A stretch of 41,966 bases of DNA from Chloroflexota bacterium (GTDB lineage: Bacteria; Chloroflexota; UBA11872; VXNJ01), in contig JASLPR010000055.1 in assembly GCA_030744875.1 (NCBI GenBank), positions 1-41,966 of the forward strand, read 5' to 3'. Below the pieces are notes generated by a model. It did not search any database. It had not been told where the DNA came from and saw only the letters and a list, made by a program, of their open reading frames with translations. Both the position numbers and the translations under genes were made by a program. Numbering within the stretch: the stretch's first letter is position 1; the number at the start of each line of letters is the position of its first letter. Below are positions 25,929-33,500 of this stretch, piece after piece.

Positions 25929-26107
25929 GGCGTTGCCTTCCTGCGGTGTGCGGGTGCGGCCCCCGCTCAATTTGCCGACGATGCAGAGTCGCGGTCAAAT
26001 CGGCAATTCCAGCCGCGGGTCCTACCCCGCCGCCGGGCGGGCGACCGCCGCGCTAGGATCAGCGGCTTGCTTCACGATCGGTCGCGAGCCAAAACAGGAG
26101 GAACGCC

Positions 26108-26703
26108 GTGGCGGCACATGAGGGTTACAAAGATGGCGTGCGGGCCAGCTGCCGGAGATCGCTGACATCACCGATACCGACCTGCGCGAGCGGGTGACCG
26201 ACGCCTGGACGATGGCGCTCTCCGAAACCGAATACGAACGCATCGAAGACATCCGCCCCTCCGGCGACCCGCACACCCCACCCTTGAAGAACGGCACCCA
26301 GGCCGCTCACATCCGCGGCGTGGTCATCACCGCCCGGGCGATCGTGCAATCCCTCGAAGAAGTATCCGGGGACATGGAGGTAAATCACGACCTGCTGCTG
26401 GCCTGTGCCCTGTGCCACGATCTGGGCAAGCCGTTCGAATTCAGCCCCGCCAACCGGGTCCGCTGGCAACGCGACCCGGCCGCCGGCGGCAACCCGTCGT
26501 TGCGGCACACGGCCTACGGAGCGCACCTGGCCATAAACGCTGGCCTGCCGGAAGCGGTGTGGCACACGGCCTTCGCCCACGATCACCAGGGCGACTTGAT
26601 CGAGCGCAGCCTGGAAAACACCATGGTGCTGTGGGCCGACCGGGCATGGTAGCGGATTCATCGCGCCGCCGGAATGCTGGACCTGGAGGCGGACTCGGCA
26701 TAG
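26108..26703 (+). pseudogene. Broken HD-domain protein, first of a tandem pair
   Basis: A near-copy of the next gene. GTG 26108 has AGGAGG 6 nt upstream. The product starts AHEGYKDGVRAS, then one base is missing at about 26149: the paralogue reads GVRASLPEI, and here AGC-TGCCG needs a C. The following frame runs through THIRGVVITA-type sequence, CHDLGKPFEFSPANRVRW and HDHQGDLIERSLENT to a TAG at 26650-26652, exactly where the paralogue has Trp (AYWRIL against AW*RIH). The frame then continues 16 codons to another TAG. TGG to TAG explains the stop. Compared with the intact second copy, this one is decaying after duplication. Confidence 0.78.
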
Positions 26704-26754
26704 GGCGGCGTATCCTCTGGGCGGATTGCGGATTTGATGGAAGGGAGCACGCTG

Positions 26755-27336
26755 GTGCCGGCCTACGACGTATTCAGGGAAGGCGTGCGGGCCAGCCTTC
26801 CCGAGATTGACGAGATTTCCGACCCGGAGCTGCGCGACAAGGTCGAAGGCGCCTGGGCGATGGCGCTGGCCGAGACCGAGTTCGCGAGCATCGACGAGGT
26901 CCGCCCCTCTGGCAACCCGGACACCCCGGCGATGAAGTCGGGCACCCAGGCCGACCACCTCCGCGGGGTCACGCGGATGGCGGTGGCGCTGGCCGATTCG
27001 CTGGAAACGGTCGTCCCCGGCCTGGGCGTCAATCGCGACATCCTGCTGGCCTGCGGGCTCTGCCACGACCTGGGCAAGCCGTTCGAGTTCAGCCCGGCCA
27101 ACCAGACGCGCTGGCGGCAGGATCCGGCCGTCTCCGGGTTCCCGGCGCTACGGCATCCGGTCTACGGCGCGCACATCGCAATTACGATCGGGCTGCCGGA
27201 GGCCGTTTGCCACGCCGCCGCCGGGCACTCCGGCGAAGGCGAACTGGTGGTCCGCAGCCTCGAAAATACCATTGTGCACCACGCCGATCACGCCTACTGG
27301 CGGATCCTGGCCAGCGCCGGCAAGCTCGAGACCTGA
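26755..27336 (+). CDS. HD-domain phosphohydrolase-like protein, second of a tandem pair
   Basis: A 193-aa HD-superfamily protein. Conserved residues are the first His (SGTQADHLRGV), the HD pair (LCHDLGKPFEFSPAN) and later His residues (HPVYGAHIA, HHADHAYW), fitting a metal-dependent phosphohydrolase on nucleotides or another phospho-compound; substrate unknown. The chosen start is GTG 26755, which aligns with the GTG of the paralogue upstream and has AAGGGAG with a 7-nt spacer; the track's start at 26734 is upstream of that site. A TATCCT -10-like box at 26711-26716 could give this copy its own promoter. The stop is TGA, 139 nt before the RidA gene. Confidence 0.85.
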   Translation: MPAYDVFREGVRASLPEIDEISDPELRDKVEGAWAMALAETEFASIDEVRPSGNPDTPAMKSGTQADHLRGVTRMAVALADSLETVVPGLGVNRDILLACGLCHDLGKPFEFSPANQTRWRQDPAVSGFPALRHPVYGAHIAITIGLPEAVCHAAAGHSGEGELVVRSLENTIVHHADHAYWRILASAGKLET

Positions 27337-27475
27337 TCCAGCGCCACACGGAGCAGGTGCGCAGTTGGATATCCACTCCTGCAGCCGCCGACTCCGGGGA
27401 AACCGCCTCGCGTATCCTTGCCGGTGCGGGGAGGCTGAAATCAGCCGACTCTTAAACCAGTCAAGCGAGGCGAAG

Positions 27476-27934
27476 ATGAGCGCTGAAGAACGACTGCAAG
27501 AACTGGGACTGGAACTGCCGGAGCCGGCCCGACCGCTCGGCTCCTACGTGACCATCGTGCGCACCGGGAACCTGCTCTTCACCGCCGGGCACCTGCCAGC
27601 GGCCGTCAATGGCAAGTCCTGGCAGGGCAAGGTTGGGGCTGAGTACTCCATCGAGGAGGGCGCCGAAGCCGCCCGTCTCACCGGCCTGAACATCCTGGCC
27701 ACCGTCAAGGACGCCGTTGGCAGCCTGGATCAGGTGGCGCGGGTGGTGAAGCTCACCGGGTTTGTGAACAGCGCCTCCGGATTCAGCCAGCAGCCGGCGG
27801 TCATCAACGGCTGTTCGGACCTGTTCGGCGAAGTATTCGGCGACGCTGGACGCCACGCCCGCTCGGCCGTTGGGGTGAGCGAACTGCCCCTGGACACGCC
27901 GGTTGAGATCGAGGCGATCATCGAGGTCCGTTAG
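27476..27934 (+). CDS. RidA/YjgF/YER057c-family protein
   Basis: A 152-aa RidA-family protein, which deaminates reactive enamine/imine intermediates of PLP enzymes or has related roles. Visible are the TGNLLFTAGHLP block, VVKLTGFVNSASGF, and GRHARSAVGVSELPLDTPVEIEAI with the Arg and terminal Glu that mark the active RidA type. The N-terminal extension and YSIEEGAEAARLTGLNIL place it in the longer, YER057c/UK114-like subgroup common in many phyla. ATG 27476 has GAGG upstream; the track's longer ORF overlaps the HD gene and is rejected. A GC hairpin follows the stop. Several PLP enzymes in the window could produce its substrates. Confidence 0.9.
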   Translation: MSAEERLQELGLELPEPARPLGSYVTIVRTGNLLFTAGHLPAAVNGKSWQGKVGAEYSIEEGAEAARLTGLNILATVKDAVGSLDQVARVVKLTGFVNSASGFSQQPAVINGCSDLFGEVFGDAGRHARSAVGVSELPLDTPVEIEAIIEVR

Positions 27935-27937
27935 CAC

Positions 27938-27960
27938 CGGGCGCGCCGCCGGCGCGCCCG
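27938..27960 (+). terminator. GC-rich hairpin after the RidA gene, no U-tract
   Basis: CGGGCGCGCC-GCC-GGCGCGCCCG forms a perfect 10-bp stem with a 3-nt loop, 4 nt past the RidA stop. No T-run follows, like the hairpin after groEL. Confidence 0.55.
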
Positions 27961-27985
27961 CTCGGTAAAGGATGGGGACGGGTCC

Positions 27986-28897
27986 ATGCGAAACCTGCAC
28001 ATGGCCCTGCCCCTTCTGCTGTTCTTCTTCGCGATCATCATCTTCGTCGGACGTCTGGCCGATGCTCGCCCCTACCAGGAACTGGTTCGCGACTTCTCGG
28101 TAGGGACGATCGCGGAGGGTGACCGGATTGTGGCCTGGGGGCAGGTGGCGGGGCCGGTTGGCGAGCCGCTGGTGGCCGCCCGCGGGACGCCCGATTTCCT
28201 GACCAACGGCGCGACCGTGGCGCAGTTGGACGAGTTGCCGGTGACGATCACCCTGGAGCTGGACCCGCCGCTGACCGTCACCACCGCCGGCGTGGCGCTG
28301 GTCGGGCTTTCCGCCATGGAGGTCGCCGACCGGGAGCGGACCGTGGTGCGGGGTGGGGACGTGGTGACGGTGTTCGGCCAGTTGGAAGGCGAAGCAGCGG
28401 TGCGCGCCGGGACCATCTCGGCGCTGCCGCCGCAAGAACTCTACGACGACTGCCTGCGCAGCGCCGTGCGGATACTGGTCGGCGGGCTGGGCATGCTGGC
28501 GGTGTTCTACCTGCTGCCGTCGACGATCCGGCTGCTGAAGAGCTTCACCACCGAGGTGCGGCGCAGCCGTGCCCGCCGGCAACGGCAAATCGAGCTCCGC
28601 CAGCGCGACGAGTGCCCGGCCTGCCAGCCCTCGGCGGCGCGCGGCTTCATCGCCTGTGTGCAGTGCGGGCGGCCGTTGGAGCACGGCCCCCAGCTCAAGC
28701 AGATCCGCGAAGCCCTGCAGAACCTGCGCGAGGGTGGCGGCCTGCTGTTGTCAGGGGTGACCGAGGGGTCGGTTTCGCTGCGCTTCCGACGCCACGCGGG
28801 GATGAAGCTCGAGATTCGCTCCGACGACATGAGTGTCGCCGACACCCGGGCCGTGCGGCATGTACTGTCGCGGGTCGGCGGGCCGCTGCGGCGCTAA
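27986..28897 (+). CDS. Two-pass membrane protein with cytoplasmic zinc ribbon, unknown function
   Basis: I do not recognise a named family. The 303-aa product has an N-terminal membrane segment (MALPLLLFFFAIIIFVG), an extracytoplasmic beta-rich domain of about 130 residues (DRIVAWGQVAGPVG to VVTVFGQLEGEA), a second membrane segment (about residues 160-180, ILVGGLGMLAVFYLL), a basic stretch (RRSRARRQRQ) and a cytoplasmic zinc ribbon with CPAC and CVQC. The C-terminal part (about 70 residues) is soluble. The layout recalls membrane sensors or scaffold proteins. It starts 52 nt after the RidA stop and may be independent of it, given the hairpin between them. The stop is TAA, then a non-coding region. 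Confidence 0.75.
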   Translation: MRNLHMALPLLLFFFAIIIFVGRLADARPYQELVRDFSVGTIAEGDRIVAWGQVAGPVGEPLVAARGTPDFLTNGATVAQLDELPVTITLELDPPLTVTTAGVALVGLSAMEVADRERTVVRGGDVVTVFGQLEGEAAVRAGTISALPPQELYDDCLRSAVRILVGGLGMLAVFYLLPSTIRLLKSFTTEVRRSRARRQRQIELRQRDECPACQPSAARGFIACVQCGRPLEHGPQLKQIREALQNLREGGGLLLSGVTEGSVSLRFRRHAGMKLEIRSDDMSVADTRAVRHVLSRVGGPLRR

Positions 28898-28916
28898 CCC
28901 GGCCCGGTCTGAGTGA

Positions 28917-29021
28917 TCAACTCCAGAAGACGCCACCGGCCGCGCCGCCGCCCACGGAATCATCCGAGAGGTCTACGGGCTGGACGGCGACTACGGCGTC
29001 GAGACCCGGCGGGTGCCCTAG
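28917..29021 (+). other. Orphan open fragment, possible gene remnant
   Basis: Between a TGA and a TAG in one frame, 34 codons read like the C-terminal end of a protein (TPEDATGRAAAHGII then YGLDGDYGVETRRV). There is no start codon or Shine-Dalgarno. It could be a leftover of a deleted gene, but I could not name the family. Confidence 0.25.
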
Positions 29022-29025
29022 GCGG

Positions 29026-29073
29026 AAAGCGCCAGGGCCCGCCCCGGCGTAGCCGAAGCGGGCCCTGAGCTTT
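29026..29073. terminator. Long hairpin, possible bidirectional terminator
   Basis: AAAGC and GCTTT flank AGGGCCCGC / GCGGGCCCT, with an inner CGGC-TAC-GCCG mini-stem. The 9-bp core plus outer pairs end in TTT in both directions. It ends the ncRNA on the minus strand and may stop read-through from the zinc-ribbon gene on the plus strand. Confidence 0.65.
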
Positions 29074-29205
29074 GGACAGTATGTCCGGCGGTATCACCCT
29101 CCCCATTCGCAGAGGGAACCTTCTCTAGAGGCTGTTCACCCCCAGGAAGGATGCCCCGGACATACTGTCTGTAGGTTCAGACATTGGGCATCACCCCCCT
29201 TCATC
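29026..29205 (-). ncRNA. Candidate structured small RNA, about 180 nt
   Basis: On the minus strand a promoter (29212-29241) is followed by a stretch with no supported gene but strong pairing, then the terminator at 29026-29073. A 14-bp perfect arm pair, GACAGTATGTCCGG and its complement, joins 29156-29169 with 29075-29088. Just inside, CATCCTTCC can pair with GGGAGGGTG (9 bp including two G-U pairs), making a near-continuous rod of about 25 bp. A competing fold pairs GATGCCC with GGGCATC (29150-29156 / 29186-29192) around a TGTCTG-CAGACA hairpin (29166-29183). The G-U pairs hold only on the minus strand. It sits between two convergent genes, so it is not an obvious leader. 6S-like RNA is one idea; no known class is recognised. 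Confidence 0.5.
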
Positions 29206-29211
29206 CCGAGA

Positions 29212-29241
29212 AAATTACCACGGCGTCGCAAAGAGGGTCAA
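29212..29241 (-). promoter_or_regulatory. Sigma70-type promoter of the candidate ncRNA
   Basis: On the minus strand TTGACC (29236-29241) and TAATTT (29212-29217) are 18 nt apart. It starts about 37 nt past the stop of the CheX-like gene and points away from it into the structured element. Confidence 0.55.
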
Positions 29242-29277
29242 AAGATTCGTAGTGCGGGGTGGCGTCGGGTGGGGCGG

Positions 29278-29742
29278 CTAGTCCTCGGCGAGCCCGACGT
29301 TGATCTGCATCTTGCCCAGCTCGGTCTTTAGGGGCAGTGCCACGGTGGGCATCGTGATGGAGGAGATATGGATGCCGCTGCCTTCGATGATCGTGGGTGG
29401 CGAGAGGTCGCAGGTGTAGCCGGTCTCTTCCAGGAGAATGACGGCCTAGCCGGTAATCATGTTGCCCAGCTCGCCGATGGCGCTGCGGCCCAAGTCGTCA
29501 AGTTCGGTGACCGCCTCGCCCATCATCGCGCCAAAGACGCCGACCGCCATATCGTGGGACATGGAGTACAGCACAACACCCTTGATCTTGCCGGTCACCC
29601 CGATCAGTGCGGTGACATCTTGCGGGTTCACCCCGTCGGTGGTCATCTTCAGGGGCCCGTTGCGCTCGACTTTGACGCTGGCTTCCTTGGCGAGAACCTC
29701 GTTGGCGGCGGTGATGAACGGATTGATGAGTTGCGCTTTCAT
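29278..29742 (-). pseudogene. CheX/CheC-like phosphatase gene with in-frame TAG
   Basis: A single frame of 154 codons encodes a CheX-like protein, a family that dephosphorylates CheY-P in chemotaxis-like signalling. It starts at ATG 29742 (MKAQLINPFI); an ATG 18 nt upstream is possible but has no Shine-Dalgarno. AIGELGNMITG carries the Glu-x-x-Asn active-site pair. A TAG at 29446-29448 follows at once, and the same frame continues with AVILLEETGYTCDLSPPTIIEG to a second TAG at 29278, with LPLKTELGKMQINVGL near the end. The C-terminal part is family-like, so the stop is a nonsense change (CAG to TAG fits). No other chemotaxis gene is present. Confidence 0.75.
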
Positions 29743-29925
29743 CCGGGTGCCTGACTCCATGGGGCGCTACGCTCGCGGTCCGCAGCGTTCCCGTAATTAC
29801 CCTTGGGCTCGGGGATCAGTATGATTTGGTTGGATTGGAATGATCTGTAACCGTTTGTACACCCAATCCTGTGTGCTGAGCCGCCGCGTATCCGGCGCAC
29901 GGCCCGGCCGCCCCCGGGGGATCGC

Positions 29926-30552
29926 TTGATCGATTGCCAGACCTACGTCGTCTGGGACGTGGAGACATTGCGTTTCAGCTGGGAAGTGCCGGGCCGCTGG
30001 TCGAACCCGGCCGGCTTCGGGCTCGCGGTCGCCGTCAGCCAGGACCACCTGGGCGTTACCCGTACCTGGGTCGAGGCCGACGCCCTCGAACTCATCGATT
30101 ACCTGTCCGGTTACGACTGTGTGGTCGGGTTCAACTCGCGGCGTTTCGACAACCGGGTGCTCGAAAAGTACGGCGATGCAGCGGCGCTGGATGACCTCAC
30201 CGTGGACCTGCTGGAGGACATCTCGGCGGCGGCCGGCCGCCCCAATTGCGTCTCCCTCGGCAACCTGGCCGAGACCCTGCTGGGCGAGACCAAGCTCCTC
30301 GACGACCCCACCGACGCCGTGCGCATGTGGCGCGGCGGCAAGTCCGAGGATCGCGACTACGTCGTCCGCTACTGCCAGCGGGATGTCGAGTTGACGCGGC
30401 GTGCCTTTGAGTTCGGCCGCGAGCACGGCTTCGTCATCATCCCGGTGCCCGACGCCGCCTGGAACGGCCTGCCGCTCGTTGCCCGCGTGCCGGTCGACTG
30501 GGGCGCGGGCCCGGCCGGGCTGCTGATCGCACCCGAAACGCTGGGCCGCTAG
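29926..30552 (+). CDS. DEDD-type 3'-5' exonuclease-like (RNase H fold) protein
   Basis: A 208-aa protein with a DnaQ/RNase H-like exonuclease core. WDVET near residue 10 gives the first Asp-Glu, VVGFNSRRFDNRVLEKY the second Asp block (N-x-x-x-F-D), and YVVRYCQRDVELTRRAFEF the last Asp in a YxxxD context, i.e. a DEDDy-like set. It likely trims nucleic acid in the cytoplasm; substrate unknown. The start is TTG 29926 with GGGGGA 4 nt upstream. The C-terminal 40 residues are Pro/Gly-rich. It lies 4 nt upstream of the giant membrane protein gene, so they are probably co-transcribed, without obvious functional link. Confidence 0.8.
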   Translation: MIDCQTYVVWDVETLRFSWEVPGRWSNPAGFGLAVAVSQDHLGVTRTWVEADALELIDYLSGYDCVVGFNSRRFDNRVLEKYGDAAALDDLTVDLLEDISAAAGRPNCVSLGNLAETLLGETKLLDDPTDAVRMWRGGKSEDRDYVVRYCQRDVELTRRAFEFGREHGFVIIPVPDAAWNGLPLVARVPVDWGAGPAGLLIAPETLGR

Positions 30553-30556
30553 CGCC

Positions 30557-33500
30557 ATGGATCGCCCGCCGGAGCCGGCCACGCCGCCGGTTGCGGTGGG
30601 GCCCGCGGTACCGGCGCGGCGTTCGCGAAGGCGCTTCTCATGGACCGGGCTCGCGCTGGCCGCCATCGCGCTGCTGGCGCTGGGCCTGCGGGTGTTCGGG
30701 CTCAACTGGGACGACGGCCACCACCTGCACCCCGATGAGCGCTTCCTGACCATCGTCGAAACCTCGATCCAATGGCCCGGCTCGATCGCCGAATACTTCG
30801 ATCCATCGCAGTCGCCGCTGAATCCGTATGGCCAGCCGGACATCTCATTCTTCGTCTACGGCACGTTCCCGTTGTTCCTGGTCAAGGCGCTGGCTGAAAT
30901 CACCGGCTACACCACCTACGACACCATTAACCTGGTCGGGCGGGCGGTCTCGGCGGTGTTCGATGTCGGCACCGTGCTGATGCTGTTCCTGCTCACCCGG
31001 CGGTTGTTCGACCGGCGGGTGGCGCTGCTGGCGGCGTTGCTGGCGGCGCTCAGCGTGCTCAGCATCCAGCTATCCCACTTCTTCGCGGTGGACACCTTCT
31101 CGACCTTCTTCGTGACCGCCGCGCTCTATTTCATGTTGCGCGTGTACCGCGAGCAGTACTGGTACCTGTTCGCCGGGCTCGGCTTGGTCGTCGGCCTGGC
31201 GCTGGCCAGCAAGCTCAGCAGCGGGCTGATCCTGCCGCTGGTTGCGATCTACGTGGTCGCCAGCTACATCCGCGACCGCGACTCCGCCGCCCGGCCGGCC
31301 TGGACGCTGCTGCTGGCGGGGCTGCTGGCGGCGGGATTGGTGGCGGCGTTCACATTCCGCATCGCCCAGCCCTACGCCTTCACCGGGTCCAACCTGTTCG
31401 ACTTTCAGCTTGCGCGCGAGTTCCTCGACGCCATCAACCAGCAGCGCCAGATCCAGGAGGGCACCTATGACTGGCCGCCCGGCATCCAATGGGCCGGCAC
31501 CACGCCCTACCTCTTCCCGCTGAAGAACATCGTGCTCTGGGGGCTCGGCCCGGCGCTGGGGGTGACCGGCGTGCTGGCGCTGGCCGGGGCTTCCTGGCGG
31601 CTGTGGCGGCGGCGCGACTGGGCGCTGTTCCTGCCGGTGGTCTGGGTGCTGCTCAACTTCGCTTATTTCGGCGGGCTCGTCCTGAAAACCATGCGCTACT
31701 ACCAGCCCACGTACCCGATGCTGGCGCTGCTGGCGGCCTGGCTGCTGCTTAAGGCCTGGGACGGCTGGGGGCGCTCGGGCCGCGCGCGGGCACTGCGGGT
31801 GGCGCTGTTCGCCGTCGTGATTGGCGGCACGGCGCTGTGGGCGCTGGCGTTCACCGGCATCTACTCACGGCCGGTGAGCCGGCTGGCGGCCAGCGAATGG
31901 ATTCACAACACGATCCCCGACGGCACCCCCGTGGCCACCGAGCACTGGGACGACGCGCTGCCCCTGGCCCTGCCCGGGTTCGGCGGCGCCGGGCGCTATG
32001 AGTTGCTGCAACTGCCGCTGTACGACGACGACACTCCGCAGAAACGCGAACGGGTGCTCGATATCGTCACCCGTGCCGAGTACATCATCCTCAGCAGCAA
32101 CCGGCTCAGCGACAGCATCCCGCGCATGCCGCGGCGTTTCCCGATGACCATCCGCTACTACGAAGCGCTGTTCTCCGGCGAGCTGGGCTTTGCCGAGATC
32201 GCCGAATTCACCAGCCGCCCCTCGTTGGCCGGATTCGAGTTCGTGGACGACAGCGCCGAGGAGGCGTTCACCGTCTACGACCACCCGCGCGTGCGGATAT
32301 TCCAGAAGACGGCCGAGTTCGACGCAAATACCGCGCGGACGATTCTCAACGAGGTCGACATCAGCGGCGCCATCCGGTTGCTGCCGCGCGATGCGGCCCC
32401 GCCGGAGCTGCTGCTGAGCGCGGCCGACCGCGAAAACCTGCCCACGACCGGCGCGCTGCCCGAGCAGCTTTTCGGTAACTCCACCTTCGCCGGCTTCCCG
32501 GCGGTCGCTTGGTACGCGCTGGTGCTGCTGGCCGGGCTGGCGGCGTGGCCGCTGGTGGCGCTGGCGCTGGGGCGGCTGCCCGACGGCGGCTACTTCGCCG
32601 CCCGCCCGCTGGGCCTGCTGCTGGTGGTGTACCCGGGCTGGCTGCTGGCCAGCCTGCGCTGGACGCCGTTCGGCCGCGGGCCGCTGCTGGGCGGGCTGCT
32701 GACGCTGGTGGCCCTCGGCGTGGCCGTCGGCTGGCTCACCCGCCGGCGGCTCTGGCGGACCATCAAGGGCGCCTGGCCGGCCATGGCCATCGGCGAGGCC
32801 GTGTTCCTGGGGGCGTTCCTGTTCCTGCTTTCCATCCGCATGGCCAACCCCGACCTCTGGCACACCACCTTCGGCGGCGAAAAGCCGATGGACTTCGCGC
32901 ACCTGAACGCCATGCTGCGCACCGACTACTTCCCGCCCTACGATCCCTGGTGGGCCGGCGGCTACATCAACTACTACTATTTCGGGCAGCTCTACACGGC
33001 CGGCCCGGCGCGGCTGCTCGGCATCCCCGCCGAGGTGGCCTACAACCTGGGGCTGCCGGCGATGTTCGCGCTGGCGGCGGGGACCGTCTATTCCTTCGGA
33101 TTCAACCTCTGGCGCGGTGTGGGGTGGGGCTGGCGGGGAGCCGTCGGGGTTGGCCTGCTGGCGGTGGCGCTGACGCTGCTCCTGGGCAACCTGGACTCGC
33201 TGGTGCAGCTATTCCAGATCGCTGGTCAGCGGGCCGGCGGCGATGCCACCGGGCTGGCGGCGTTGGCGCAGGTGCCCGGCACGCTGCTGGGCGGCAGCTT
33301 CGCCGCCGACTTCGATTTTTGGCGCCCCACCCGGGTCATCGAACACACCGTCAACGAGTTCCCTTACTTCACGTTCCTCTACGGCGACCTACACCCGCAC
33401 CTGCTGGACCTGGCCTTCACGCTGGTGACGCTGCTGGGGGTCGTGGCGCTGGTGCTCGCGCCGGGGGCCACAAGGACCGATGGCCGGACCGCTGGCTGGC

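Noticed and set aside
27461-28684. 407-aa minus-strand ORF over RidA and zinc-ribbon genes
   Set aside because: Shadow frame; both plus-strand genes have clear family features or start signals.
29075-29169. MITE-like element with 14-bp terminal inverted repeats
   Set aside because: No target-site duplication at the ends, no second copy in the window, and the pairing continues inside with G-U pairs, which suits an RNA stem better.
16857-29760. TAG reassigned to an amino acid
   Set aside because: TAG ends about 20 intact genes, several directly before a following gene or at a convergent CTAG; TGA and TAA also occur in frame in broken genes, so general decay fits better than recoding.
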